A stretch of 64,000 bases of DNA from Cichorium intybus (Eukaryota > Streptophyta > Magnoliopsida > Asterales > Asteraceae), in NCBI GenBank assembly GCA_023525715.1, contig CM042011.1:64712354-64776353 (forward strand), in the 5' to 3' direction. The position numbers and the translations under genes are program-made. Of this stretch, positions 1-11,811 are shown in pieces (the first letter of the stretch is position 1; every line of letters starts with the position of its first letter). Below the pieces are notes generated by a model that was given only the letters and a program-made list of their open reading frames with translations, was not told where the DNA came from and did not search any database.

Positions 1-526
1 TATAACAATATCTTTTACCAAATATTTTTATTCATGCGCAATGCGCGGGGATACGCCTAGTAATAATAATAAAACAAGAAGTGACATAATAATGACAGTA
101 TTGTGATAGAATACCTTGGCATCGGTAAACCATCATTGATTACCGTAGAAATATCGATAGATAAAAAGTATCAAAAATCCCCATGGAATTGGTACGCATA
201 GATATCCAAAAAACTTAAAAGCCCGCCCCCACTTAACCCCCCCCCCCCCCCACCCCCATGGCCGTTAACCCGGTACATAATTTGTCAGTATGTCTAAAAT
301 CCCAAACAAGAGGGAGTCAGGGTTCCAACCCGAGTCTCCGAAGTGGCGGGGATTGCAACTTTTCACTCGGCTGTTAAGCCTCATCCATACATCCTTCCCC
401 TTTATTGTTAGTTTTATTATTGTAACGGATTCGGGATCATTTGTCGCAATAATAATAATCTAGTATATACTTCTTATTTTGAAGGATAATTTAACATCAT
501 ATTTTTATATGTACGCATACCCTCAA

Positions 527-557
<31 letters not shown>

Positions 558-1733
558 TTCACAAATTAGAAGTTCGTAGATATGCATGTGTATTAGTACG
601 AGTATGTGCATGTGTGTTGGTATATGTATTTAATAAAACGTCGCAAATCAAGGAAGTTTGTAGATATGAAGAACTGAAGGAGACATTTTCTAGTATGGAG
701 AAGACATGCGAACCAAGGGTCAAACCTTAATTTTTTTTTAACTTCATCTTTTACACAACTTTATTATACATATTTTTTTAGAACGACAAATCTGTCATAC
801 TCCTGCTCCTAAACTACTCTTGGATCCACCTATAACGAAATAGTGACGGACTGATAACAAGGTCATCGGTAAAAATTACTGACACAATATTTAATTTAAA
901 TGACATCTTTTTTAATTTGAGATGCGTCGATATGCCGCCGGGAACAGCCGACTGATTACCAATGGTTTTGATTTGCGTCGCTATTTCGTCACAAATTTAG
1001 GATTTTCTATTCTATCCCGACTCCGTCGGTAATTCGTTTGGTAATTACCAATGGATTTATTCTATCAGAAAATTTCGTAGGAAAATCAACGCTTTTCTAG
1101 TAATGAATATTTATCTGCTATCAATATGTTCCTAGTATCAACTAATTACACCGACTTTGTATTTGTATCCATACAATGTTTACCTTTTTATCCTTACTCC
1201 TATTTACCTTTAGTTTTATTGCACGTATATATGGATTTTCTCTAGTTAAAGACAATTGCTAATTGCTTATTGTGGGTATGAGAGATTTTGGTTTTTATAT
1301 CAAAGGTTATTAGTAAAAAGTAGTCTTCCTATCTTGTGTCACGGTGGAGTTCATCTCTTCCAACCCTTTCAACTATCATGTCGCATCAGTTTTCTCCTCT
1401 TCTCTTACTTTCATCTTTCCCTAATCACCGGAAACCAATATTTTCTCAACCCACAACACTGTAGAAATAAGAAACGCACATTGCACAACTCATTCCACCA
1501 GCCATCACGGGTTCAAAAATGTGAAGCCGTTGGCCCCTCCCTTTCTTTTGCGAACCCGAACTCGGTTCCGCCCACCCTTACCTCCACTTTATTATATTCT
1601 TATTTGACTTGGTTTGTTTTCAAAATCAATTTGTGCATCAAGATCACATTAGGTTGGTAAATGAATCAGAAGGTAACCCTAAATAAAATAGAAAAGCAAA
1701 ATCTGATCATGAATTGATTTTTTTTTCGTCAAA
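1..1733. other. Intergenic stretch, no gene seen
   Basis: No reading frame here resembles a known protein. The region holds a run of 15 C (237-251), an AAT microsatellite (526-555) and, around 950-1080, short segments of the GTCGGTAATT and GGTAATTACC kind that resemble the subterminal repeats of plant CACTA-type transposons, without recognisable ends. An open frame at 1256-1660 has no recognisable domain and is probably chance. Confidence 0.6.
526..555. repeat. AAT trinucleotide microsatellite
   Basis: About ten AAT units in a row. They generate an asparagine run in one frame of the plus strand, which is why a short open frame appears there; it is not evidence of a gene. Confidence 0.9.
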
Positions 1734-2274
1734 TACAGAAATGGAGTTTTTTACAAAAATAGGGGAATTTGTAATATGCTTTACAAAAATAGGGTAGACA
1801 AAAATATTGTTACAAAACTATGGTGGCTTTCGAGGGTCCCACAACAAAATGATAGGGCTTTGTTTTTAAGTTTCATTTTAAACCTTTTGAAGTTACATTT
1901 ATAACCCTTCAAGTTTTACCTTACTTTTTATTTATACGTAGTTTTATCTGTCAGCATTTTATTTCTTATCGTAATTATATTTTATATATAAACTTGTTTA
2001 TTTAAAATATTTAATTAAAAGTTTATGTGTTATCTCTAACAAGCTAAATATTTATAAAAGAATGATTAATACCTTGTAATTGATACCAATATTGAATATA
2101 TTATAATGTTATAAAATCATAAGTTCAATTATAAACGAAATTACATTATCAAACTAACACGAAATTAAAAGAGAAATTAAACAGGGAAGTAAAAGAGGAA
2201 TTAATCACACAATTACAATATCGATAAAATGTTACATGGTTCACATTGCATTAAGTTTGGTTGAGAATTTGGAC

Positions 2275-2676
2275 AATTTCTTCTGTTGCGACCACGTTAA
2301 TGGCATAAACCACATCTACAAGGTTCATCAGGACGACGAACGTCCATCTGGTTACAAAATCGATTTGCATGCCTTCGATCTCGACCTCCAAATTTTTTTG
2401 AGTAATCTACTTTGATAGCTCAATTTGACTCCAACCAATATTCAACATGAAGAAGTGGTGTAAAAACATAATGATAATAGCTAGGTTATCCCCTCTATGA
2501 CGACAAACTGCAAGTGCATGTGAACATGGAAATCTTTCCATCTTCCATTTACACATGTGTTGAAAATAATGAACAATATGCGTATTTTCTCTGGTTTCAC
2601 ATATTTGTAATTTTGTCACAATCCTGTAAGCATCTTCGGTGCAGTCAAACTCTGATAAAAAAGTGGCTTTGTGCAT
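2275..2676 (-). pseudogene. MULE transposase C-terminal remnant (SWIM zinc finger plus zinc knuckle)
   Basis: The frame at 2407-2676 contains CKWKMERFPCSHALAVCRHR, a CxC-type SWIM zinc finger (C..C plus PCSHA) as found near the C-terminus of MuDR and FAR1-like transposases. Downstream on the same strand, about 2275-2386, another frame reads CRCGLCH, a stop, then RGRNRRNC. That is the CxCxxC...H...C zinc knuckle that follows SWIM in many plant MULE transposases, here interrupted by a TAA. The two parts are in different frames, and the catalytic DDE region is not visible. It is therefore a dead fragment, in keeping with its place between the MULE inverted repeats. Confidence 0.8.
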
Positions 2677-3544
2677 GGATGTAATTATTTTTATGATTTT
2701 TCAGTTACCAAAGAGACGTCACATGTATGATGGTAAATAACAAAACGTAATTGCACAATAAATTGTAAAATAAATTAAGTAAATTATTATGCTACATTTA
2801 TCATTTATGTTTTCACATTAAATATATAAAATATTTTAAGACAAGAGTATGTACCTTATGATTAAGTGGTAAAGGAAAGTCTGAAATTGAATACGCAAAC
2901 TGAGAATATAATTTTGAGATCAATTTATCAACGAATGGTGATGAAATGATATGTATCGGGTAATCATATTTATAATGCAAAAATGTATATTGAGAAGAAT
3001 TGATTGATAATTTATGTAATTATTTTTATGAATTTTCAGATAAATAGTTGTATTACTTTTTCTTTATTTGCTTTTGATTCTTTTACTGTTTGAGATGACA
3101 ATTTATAAATGATATATAAGACATAAGTATTTGCAATTTCGTTTTTATTTTTTATTTTAAATTTCGTCTTATTTGTGTAGTTTCGTTTTTAATTGATTTT
3201 ATATATTGTTAGAAACCATATATAAAATTTAATAAATATTTTAAATAAATAGATCTATATATAACATGTAATTAGGATAAAAAAATTTAAAATGTAAAAG
3301 CTAAAAATAAAAATAGGCTAGAAGTTGAAGGATTAAAAGTGTAAGTTTCAAGAGATCGGAATTGTAAAACTTTTTAAGAAAAAATGTATCATTTTATAGG
3401 ACCTGAAAAGAGAGGTTGTATATATTCCTACTAAATCTTCCTATACATCTTCCTACTCACTATATCAATACAAGTGTCAAAAACAATGGATGAGATTAAG
3501 AAAGATAATTAGTGGATTCCACATGATATTATTTAGTGGGTAGG

Positions 3545-5343
3545 TGTAATACCGTGTTTTTAAATTATAGAGATTTTGAGTTAATCTTGGTGTGATTAAG
3601 ATTAATTAGGTTGTTGTATGAGTTTGGGTGATTAGAAACCCAATTGAGTAAAGTTTGGAGTTGAAATATACCAAAGCAGGCTACACGGGTCGTGTTTGGT
3701 CACACGGGTCGTGTAGCATCTGTTATAAAAACATACCGAGGCGAGATTGGGTCTCACACGGGTCGTGTGAGTCTGTACAGGTTCAAGATGGCTTACTATA
3801 GGTCTCACACGGGTCGTGTGAGCCTACACACGGGTCGTGTAGCGCGTACAGACCCATTTAAATGAGACGGGTTTCTTTCATTTTGGGTCAAATTCCTTCT
3901 GAACAAAAACATCCCAAACCCTAGAAAATCGATTTCAAACCCCCAAAGTCGAGATTTAAGCTCGTTATTCTCGAATTGAAGCTAGAGATCAATACTTTGA
4001 GCTTGAAAGGTAATCCTCCTTAATTTTTGGTTTCATTTCCATGGTGAAATTGGAAGTTATAATTATGGTAGTGTTACTATCTTTTGATTGTAACTCTTCT
4101 ATGTGATTATGATTCTTGGTTATTGTTGATATTGAGTATAATTGAGATTGATAAAAAGTTTGAGTATTGAAATTGAGCTATTGTATTCCAGCTAAGGCTA
4201 GACAAGATCACACACGAGGTTCTGGAGTTCCATATTCCGATTCAACCTCAGGTGAGTAGTTAATTGTTAAATGAATTATGCTTGTTGAGATGTTTAATGC
4301 ATAAGAATTATGCTATGTTTTGATTGGTTGAGTATAACCAAATTTGAATATATGGAATAAAGAGTTATAATGTGTATATTACACTTGGGACTGAGATAGT
4401 CCATTGAGCTTAATTAAAATGAAAATTGATTTAGACTATGGTGAAATAACCAAGTCTAGCGAACAGGAGCCCGGTACGCGTAATTCGGGGGTTCCAAATA
4501 CTAAGTCGTTATCAGGTTGTTATTGTCGTAATCAAATTGTGGAGTAAATTGTTATCTGTGAATAACAACAACCGAGTTGAACATACATATTGATTGTATA
4601 AACTGAGTAGATGTTAGTGTAGTCACATTAAAGAGTTTTGAGTCAAATTGTATAGCCATGAGGGCTATTGAGCTGGAATAGAGTTGGAGTGATTGTGTTA
4701 TATGTGGATAACAAGAGATGAGTTGCAATCTATATTGAATATAATAGTAGGGTATGTGATAAATTGGTTGAGTTAAAGAGTCTTTGAGTTTAATTGTTAC
4801 ATGCATGAGAATTGCTATGATTGAGTATAAGTTGGTAGTTAAAAATGAATATTTGTGAGAATGTGGTCGAATTACGAGTAGTACTAAGTGTGGTATTTTT
4901 ATTGAATTGATGTTATTAAATATTAGCTGGTATTTGTAAAGCTAATATGTTTGCAGATTTCAGAGTTAAGAGAAAGTGGATATTTGCTAATGAGATTAGT
5001 AAAAGAGAACGATAAAGATGTTTACTGAGAGGGATTACTGGAGTGTAATTGAGATTACTCACTAAGCTTTATAAGCTTACACTTGAGTTGTATGTCGTTT
5101 TGTAGGTATCTGTAGCTGTGATAGGGGAAGGCATGTGAGAAAGAGAGACAGACAAATTTAGAGCCTGTCCTTTAGTCGTATTTGATTTATTTGTAATTCC
5201 TGGTTGAAATTTGTAATGACCTTTTGTGTAAATATTCATGTTGATAACATCTTGATCATTGGTTTGAGTACAAGTATACCCATTTTGATGTATAATTATT
5301 GAAAATTTTTTGATGTACTTCGTATGAGAAACCGGGTGTTACG
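3545..5343 (+). mobile_element. Solo LTR of a Gypsy-type retrotransposon
   Basis: The segment starts TGTAATACCG and ends GGGTGTTACG, the same end style as the Gypsy LTR at 41407 (TGTAAG...GTGTTACA), with the last base changed. It is flanked by a 5-bp duplication GTAGG (3540-3544 and 5344-5348). There is no internal coding region, primer site or second LTR, so it is probably the product of recombination between two LTRs. Orientation is inferred from the similar layout of the 41407 LTR. It lies inside the MULE and is thus younger than it. It carries the palindrome array at 3683-3840. Confidence 0.8.
3683..3840 (+). repeat. Array of five short palindromes (ACACG-GGT-CGTGT)
   Basis: Five copies of the 13-mer ACACGGGTCGTGT lie at 3683-3695, 3702-3714, 3756-3768, 3807-3819 and 3828-3840. 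Each is an inverted repeat with a three-base centre GGT. In the third and fourth copies the arms grow to eight bases (CTCACACG and CGTGTGAG). They lie in what is probably the transcribed leader part of the LTR. No known protein-binding site is claimed. Confidence 0.9.
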
Positions 5344-5504
5344 GTAGGAACATGAAGTAGGAAGATTTAGTAGGAACAAATACAATTTTCCACATGAAAA
5401 AGCACCCTAGTTTTGCAACATCATCTTTTTCTACCCTATTTTTGTAAGACACATACTAAAATCCCCTATTTTTGTAAAAAAAAAAAAAAAACTCTACAGA
5501 AATG

Positions 5505-6406
5505 CTCAAAACTATTTATTGCAACTTACAGTCAAGGTTTTCACTTTGATGCATATCCAAACACCTATTGAGAAAAGCCAAGCCAAAGGAAAGAGCTAGA
5601 ACAACTTCGTTAAATTATGTCTAATCAAGATCATTATGTGGCTCTAACAAGGTGGACCATATGAAGTGATAGCACTTGAAGATGATCATTTCTAAAGTGC
5701 GAGTGTTTCTTCAAAATGCATTTGAATTTCCATTTGAGGAAAGGATAATAATGAAGATTAACTTTTTCCCAAAAGCGTAAATCGCATCCCACCAAACTAC
5801 CATACAATATATCCGTGACAGCTCATATTAGATTGAATGATTAATGACTAGAAGATAACGACAGATCACAAAGTGGTCCAACACTCAATGGAAGGCCAAA
5901 CAGTCGTCATCGATCCACAAATCCTGATACGAATTTCAATTTTGACGTATATTAAGGATGTGATTATTATCAAAAACAAAATAACTCGAACTTTATATCC
6001 CCATTATGTCTGTACTTTTGAGCGGACATGTACGCAATGCATGGTAACTACAAATCATAGAACCATTTAAAGTATAGAAATACAAGAAACGATGAAAACC
6101 AATCAAAACTATACTATCATTTAAGAGAAAGCCACTGCCGGTATAAAGAATCGTATTTGTTATATATCTAATCAACTGCTACAATCTATGAACAGGAACT
6201 GAGTTTAACAAAAGTAAATATCTAAGAAACTATACATACAAATAAGCGTTTAGCATGGAGGAACTGAATCAAGGTAATCGGAGAACTCAAAACAGACGTT
6301 GAGATCAACTGAATGGAGCGGTAACATTTGAGCACGCTCGTTATTTTCATACGAAAGGGATCATAAAAAAGTGACATTGAAATGATAAATTAGTAACTAT
6401 TCATCA
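5505..6406. other. Intergenic stretch between MULE and tRNA gene
   Basis: No coding region, transposon end or repeat array is recognisable here. Short open frames at 5873-6070 (+) and 5993-6175 (-) have no recognisable domain. Confidence 0.6.
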
Positions 6407-6479
6407 GGGGATGTAGCTCAGATGGTAGAGCGCTCGCTTAGCATGCGAGAGGTACGGGGATCGATACCCCGCATCTCCA
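6407..6479 (+). tRNA. tRNA-Ala (anticodon AGC)
   Basis: The 73-base sequence folds as a full cloverleaf. The acceptor stem is GGGGATG with CATCTCC and includes the G3-U70 pair that identifies alanine tRNAs. The D arm is GCTC...GAGC, the anticodon stem is CTCGC/GCGAG around loop TTAGCAT (anticodon AGC), and the T stem is CGGGG/CCCCG around loop ATCGATA. The discriminator base is A and no CCA is encoded, as usual in eukaryotic nuclear genes. The internal A box (TAGCTCAGATGG) and B box (GGGATCGATACCCC) are intact. There is no intron. It is probably functional: all stems pair and a T-run terminator follows. Confidence 0.97.
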
Positions 6480-6483
6480 AAAA

Positions 6484-6487
6484 TTTT
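6484..6487 (+). terminator. RNA polymerase III T-run terminator
   Basis: A TTTT run begins five bases past the tRNA-Ala 3' end, at the usual distance for RNA polymerase III termination. Confidence 0.8.
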
Positions 6488-9030
6488 AGTAGTGGATGCG
6501 TTATAATTTGGCATGCAAGGCTTTCCTTGTTAATCGGAATTACATTTGTTTTGTTAATTAAGATGCTAAAAATGAGGAATTACAGCTGCTTAAATTAAGG
6601 AAATATAGTTGCCTAGCATGCAAAGAGTTTTGGAACATCCAAACCACTCAAAGAGTTGTAAGAATAACTCCATCTAATCTTGTTCTCAGCATCACTTTTG
6701 ATAAAATAAAAAAAAAAATAAAAACCCAGAGAAAACGAAGTGGCATGCGAAATTAATAACGATTATGAATCTAGAACACATGTTGAAGTCGAATATTTGA
6801 ATGAGTTTAATCACAAAAATGATATGATATGCACAGCATATTACAATGAAAAAACCTCTCCGAAAGTAAATGAAGCTCTCTAATATTTCTCTTTCTAATT
6901 CAGAGTTTGTAAATAACGACACTTACAAAAAATGAGACAAAAACTCATATTTATACTAGGATTTTTTCTCTTCCAATGCTCTTTCCTCAACTTCCAAATT
7001 CGTTTCTTATTGTCTAATATTTCCAATCTTCTTTTCAAGATTTCTTTTCTTCACCAAATTTAACTCACGATTTTCATATACATACTTTAACAATCTCCCC
7101 ATAAATATTTCAAAATGATGAGTATCCTGACCTTCACATTCTTTTTAAATACCAAACCCCGTGCCCCCACCCTCTCCTAAAATTGATAGACTTCTCATTT
7201 TTCTCAAAGTCTTCAAATCAAAGCTTTAACTCCCTCTTGATTAATGTATTGGATCATCTAAAAATTTTATTTTATGACGTATATGTTTTATTTTCTGAAG
7301 TATGAAGTACTGTTTGTCCGACATGACACAGTACGTGATCAGGCGTGTATGCGCGGAAGTCTTTACCACACGAAAGTCCGGTATGTCCTTAACAAACTAT
7401 TAGCTTAATTCTTGTTGTTTGATGTGAATGTTAATTTTGTTATCCTTAACAACCTTAAGGGTAAATGGTCAACCCAAGAAGTTTGAACTCGTACCATGTG
7501 AAGATGCAGTATACCCAAGCCCTACTAATTGTCAATTTTCCTCCAAATGGAGACGACGACCTTCTTCCCGTTGCTCTATCTCATTGTTCCCCCTGATCAC
7601 TCCGGCGAGCCTGTGCTCATCGGCCATCCCTTCGGGTTCTTCAGTTTCTAACACTGCAAACCGAGAGCCCTATTGCTTATTGCCATCATGTTCTCGCTCA
7701 CCTCCGTGAATTCCCCTTCTCTGATTTCAATTTATCACTCCGCGTCGTCCCCTTTTCTGACATATCATCCAAGGACCCTATTTTTGTGAAGGTTTATTTA
7801 CTACAACATTTTGCTTCTCTTGCTCTATATCATTTCTCATAGCATCATTATTGTCCTTCCCTGCACTCGTGTCGGTTTGATTTCAGTCCGTTGTAAACAT
7901 GACTCGGATTTTCCACAATATAATAAATAAGTAAATGACCAGTTGTTTGGATAAGCAAATCACAAAGAGGAAAAATAATAAAGTGAATATACACATCTCT
8001 ATTCTTGAGATTAACTCTAGTAGGTACACGACGGTCAAGGCAAAACATTATCTTTGATAGGAACGAATATTCCAAGATTGATACGCAAACCATTGTAAAC
8101 AGTCGAAGATACTGTTAAGAAAGACAGTCGAAGAGATGTAAATTTCCCATGATTTGTAATGTTAGAATCACTGTAGAATCTAAATAAAATAACACAAACT
8201 AGAAAATAAAGCACTATCTGATGGGTCTAGTAAACTATATCGGATTTGGAATATAATAAATCAATAATAATATCTAACTCAAGTGAGATTCAGACACTCC
8301 TACCATGGCGAATAAGTAAATATTGCACCACAATTGTCATGACCCACGAATCCTAGAAAAGACCCACGAGCAACACACCAAATTATAAACCGCATGAGTG
8401 TCATTTGTTGGACCAACAACACGATCAACATTAGCAACATATGCTTTTCCTCTACAATGTTACAATGAGCAACTTCCTCACCCGTTGCACTAGTAAGGGT
8501 GGTAGATAAAGAACAAGCAACATGATCAATAACACTTAGTGCGAGCAGATGGTCCACTTAAATCACCCATAAGAAAATTTTCCTGAGAGTTGTCATATGG
8601 TGCGTCAAGATCAACAACAATGGGCAGATTGATAGTACATATTGAAAGAACAATGGAGTAAGAGTTTCATACCAACATCTACATTTAACCTTCTAAGTTA
8701 TAAATAACCATCTTTTGTATTATGTCTAATCCACTCGGTTGATGCATAACCATCTAATTCCTTAATAACACACTTTGGATTGGTCATCAAGCATGTATGT
8801 GGAGTGGTTTGCCAATGTTTTGTGTAGACCGATTTTTCTTTACGTTTGGCAACATAAGCAAACAAATTAATGACATATTAGACACTAACGAGTGTCAAAA
8901 ACCAAAATCCTAAGTTATTATCATACATTTAGAAATGATAATAGATATGTATATAGTCTTGATACTCTTAACTCTTGCATCATTGAATACATTTCACGAC
9001 CCATCAATGTCAGAAAAATCCATCAAACTT
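6488..9030. other. Intergenic stretch, mostly unassigned
   Basis: No complete gene is recognised. A Ser/Pro-rich open frame at 7428-7709 (+) has no domain. On the minus strand about 8700-8880, 50-odd codons read without a stop, including ELDGYASTEWIRHN, and then meet a TAA. The composition looks protein-like but I do not recognise the family; it could be a scrap of a decayed gene or transposase. The rest is AT-rich sequence without visible structure. Confidence 0.5.
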
Positions 9031-9035
9031 ATAGT

Positions 9036-9414
9036 TGTTGGATTAGGTGTCTAAGCCATGACTAATAATTAGTATTTATCTAATTAATAGTGGCATACTC
9101 CATTTGGGTTGCCCTCATAGCAGGAGGTTTGATAGAAAGTTTAGTAGAGAGAAAGATTGATTTATCATATGATTAATAAATCAATAGAAATTAAATAAAT
9201 AGTTTATTAATATATTAAAGTGATAATATATTAATTAGAAACTATATTAATTAATTAGGAATTAATCTAGAATTAATTGGAATTAATTTGGTGATTAAAT
9301 TAATTAATTAAAGGTGCAGGGACTAAAACTGTAATTATTCAATAGTTGAGTAAGTGACAGTTTGAGTAAGTGAAGTGGGCAGCGAAATATATATATGGAA
9401 ATATATAAATTTCG

Positions 9415-9481
<67 letters not shown>

Positions 9482-9787
9482 AGATAATTATAGTTTGAAT
9501 TATTAAGATAAAGGTTTATCTTAATTTGAATTCAAAAAGGCTTATTCTCTCTAGAAATTTCGTTCTCCCCTCTAGCTCTTGGGTGTGACTTCATTTGAGG
9601 CAGGACAATTGTGCTGCTCAGCTTCCAAGAAATCCTAAAATGTTAGTTTTTCTGATTTGGTTCTTTTAGTTATTTTCTTGTGGCCTTTAGGAATTTATTA
9701 TATGTTCAATTAGAAGAAAACATAGATCCTTATAGGTTGCATGTGAACTTAGGATTTTTAGTTCATATATTTGCATAAAAACCTTCA
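9036..9787 (+). repeat. 5' LTR of the Copia-type element, promoter part deleted
   Basis: It starts TGTTGGATTAGG and ends CCTTCA, immediately before G and the primer site. It matches the LTR at 20261-21114, including a long (TA)n tract (9418-9478). Compared with that copy, 80 bases are missing at the junction 9543/9544. The missing piece corresponds to 20791-20870 and contains the TATAAATA box. The start is placed by the ATAGT duplication and by the shared TGTTG; the 3' copy has about 14 extra bases near its start. Confidence 0.85.
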
Positions 9788-9788
9788 G

Positions 9789-9800
9789 TGGTATCAGAGC
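9789..9800 (+). other. Primer binding site (initiator Met tRNA)
   Basis: TGGTATCAGAGC, one base after the 5' LTR end. It is complementary to the 3' end of plant initiator methionine tRNA and is the standard minus-strand primer site of Copia-type and many Gypsy-type elements. Confidence 0.9.
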
Positions 9801-10703
9801 TTTTTGGTTGTTTTCTTGTTGAACTGCTGTAATTGGTTTCCTAAAAATTAGGGTTTATAGCTTCTAAACCCTAATGGGGCTAAAATTGATTTAGGGTTAG
9901 GGTTTTGAAAACCCTAGCCCCTCCCTCTTATGATTTTCGAAAAATATGCTAGGGTTTTAGAAGGTATTCTATTTTTGGTAACTTTAATTTGATTAATTAA
10001 ATGGATAACCTTAAACCCATTATTTGAAATCGAAAATTAGGGGGTTTAAGATAGGTTTTAATTAATTTGATTAATTTGATAAAACCTATCTACATTTGAA
10101 TTAATTTAATTAATTGGTAATTAAAAGATAATTCAAGGATTTAATTTAATTTAAATTTAATTGTTTTAAATTGGCAAAAAATTAAAGGATAAATCCTAAA
10201 AAAATATTTTAAAAGGTTTAAAATATAAAATTTAATTAATTGGTTAATTAAAAGATAATTAAATCGTTTTATAGGTTTAATTTAATTTAAAATTTAATAG
10301 TTTAAATTCCAATAAATTAAAAGATAAACCAATAACATTTTAAAGGGTTTAAAATTCATCTTATATATATTATAATTAAATGTTAATATTATATGTATAA
10401 GATTTAATGGTTAGTCAAATCAATAGTAGGCCTCATTCACGAAGCTGATCTATAAAGTGGGTATAAGGATACTGCCTATAAAATGGCAGTCTAATGGGTG
10501 TCCACTCTCACCCACCGCTCGCCTAATCAGTGGAGGGTCGTTAGCCGAACGGGTTTGATAGGACCAACTTAATCTCATTAAAAGTATAAAGTTATTAATG
10601 AAAGTACTAGAACATCTTTAAAAAAAATCCCAAAATCTAGTTACTTTAGGAAAAATGTGAATAGATGCTAACCCATGAAATTGCACATTACACTTTATGA
10701 AAC

Positions 10704-10819
10704 ATTAGTGGAGCGTGTGTGGTTTACCGGCACACTAATAGGGGTTCATAAAGAGTGGTAATGGGTTTCTCATGATTTATCATTTTTGATGGAGCGCGTG
10801 TGGTTAACCGACACATCAA
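10704..10819 (+). other. Two hairpin motifs in the Copia leader (types A and B)
   Basis: Two copies of a 22-base core, GAGCRYRTGTGG followed by WTNACCGRCA, lie at 10711-10732 and 10792-10813. The first is bracketed by complementary arms ATTAGTG and CACTAAT (10704-10710, 10733-10739). The second is bracketed by different but also complementary arms, TTGATG and CATCAA (10786-10791, 10814-10819). Inside the core, GG-TTNA-CC can form a small inner stem. The leader is about 1.36 kb and non-coding, so the motifs may act in the RNA (packaging, dimerisation, translation); that is inference. Confidence 0.75.
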
Positions 10820-11149
10820 TTAGAGATGATAAATGACATTGAGATTACCAAGCTAATTTGCATGGTTATTCACATCCAATTTGTGATCCTCGGCATCCCA
10901 GTCACAAACAGTGGAGCACATCTGAGATTAAACATGCCATTAAAAAGTTCAATGAATCTCAACAGTTCTAGGAATTTCATAGGATGAAAATGATAAATGT
11001 TTATCTACCTTAATGACCAATATGTTGTGATTACAGCATCCCTCTTCACACCATAGTTGGGGTATTTTGGATCCTAGCCTTATTAAATAACATATTGGGT
11101 AATTATTTAAAAGGATCAATTAAACTAATAAATTCTGGTTATTTTATAG

Positions 11150-11508
11150 ATGTCTAGTGTCAATTCTCCTCTTTCTCCTCCTTCACCCATTTCTGAAAGC
11201 ATCAGAATGCACCTGCCAAATATGGAAAGGCTGACTGGCGTGAACTATATGGTATGGCTTCATAAATTGATAATAGTTCCCTGTTTTGTTGGCAAGCCAT
11301 ATCTGACTGAGTGTCCGCCCCCCCCCCCAAAGCATGACATCATACAGTAGCTTGTGATGAGCATGAGTCCTTGATTGATAAGTCAAGGAAAGTTCGTTGC
11401 CTAATACTATTGATCATTGACCCCGAGTTCCGCAGGAATTTAGAATTCCTGGGGTCAGATAAGTTAACACAGCTAGTTGTGGAAAAGTTCCATGAACTGG
11501 TTGAGAAA
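11150..11508 (+). pseudogene. Copia gag N-terminal remnant (resumes at 16031)
   Basis: The frame opens with an ATG after the long leader. It reads a Ser/Pro-rich start and then HLPNMERLTGVNYMVWLHKL, the usual N-terminal pattern of Copia gag (a conserved NY.VW block). It stops at 11346 after a C-run that shifts frame. The second frame (11371 onwards) continues with gag-like sequence ending EKFHELVEK at the insertion point. At 16031 the frame goes on as GRAKIFKEFEVCRK and then meets a TAG. It is a broken gag split by nested elements. No zinc knuckle is visible. Confidence 0.75.
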
Positions 11509-11743
11509 TGTAACATCCCCCAATCGCACGTATCACAATATTGTCCGCTTTGGGCCACCCAGCGTGGGTCAACCATCATGGGATTTCTCCCACCCGGGCA
11601 CGCTTAACTACAGAGTTCTTATGGGATCTGCTGCCCTCACGGCTTTAAAACGCGTTGTGTTAGGGAGGTATCCACACCCCTTATAAGGAGATGCTTAGTT
11701 CTCCTCCCCGGTCGATGTGGGATCAGGGATCTCTCCCCATTCA
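11509..11743 (-). repeat. 3' LTR of Cassandra element
   Basis: Relative to the other LTR it lacks about 14 bases in the 5S-like part (around 11562-11565). The loss falls in the C-box-like segment, so its internal RNA polymerase III promoter is probably damaged. Confidence 0.8.
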
Positions 11744-11811
11744 CCCCCCACTACAGGGTTCGACGCCCCCGTCGAACGCACCAACCTCGTGCACCAAGCT
11801 CAGATACCATC

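Larger units (their letters stand above)
1744..5494. mobile_element. Mutator-like (MULE) DNA transposon, decayed, with nested solo LTR
   Basis: The ends are inverted repeats. The left end starts GAGTTTTTTACAAAAATAGG and the right end, read on the minus strand, starts GAG followed by a T-run and ACAAAAATAGGGGA. Similarity continues for roughly 85 bases (about 1744-1829 against 5407-5494), including a second shared block ACAAAAATAGGGTAGA. Both sides are bordered by the 10-bp direct repeat TACAGAAATG (1734-1743 and 5495-5504), close to the 9-11 bp duplication known for Mutator elements. Inside lie transposase remnants on the minus strand and, at 3545-5343, a later solo LTR. Without that LTR the element is about 1.95 kb. 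The TIRs, the duplication and the transposase type agree. Confidence 0.85.

Noticed and set aside
479..730. Short frame with an Asn run
   Set aside because: It is created by the AAT microsatellite and has no ATG-based gene context or domain.
1256..1660. 134-codon open frame
   Set aside because: No recognisable domain or homology; composition is that of random AT-rich sequence.
7428..7709. Ser/Pro/Arg-rich open frame as a possible gene
   Set aside because: No domain, no clear splice structure, and frames on either side are closed. Kept only as unassigned.
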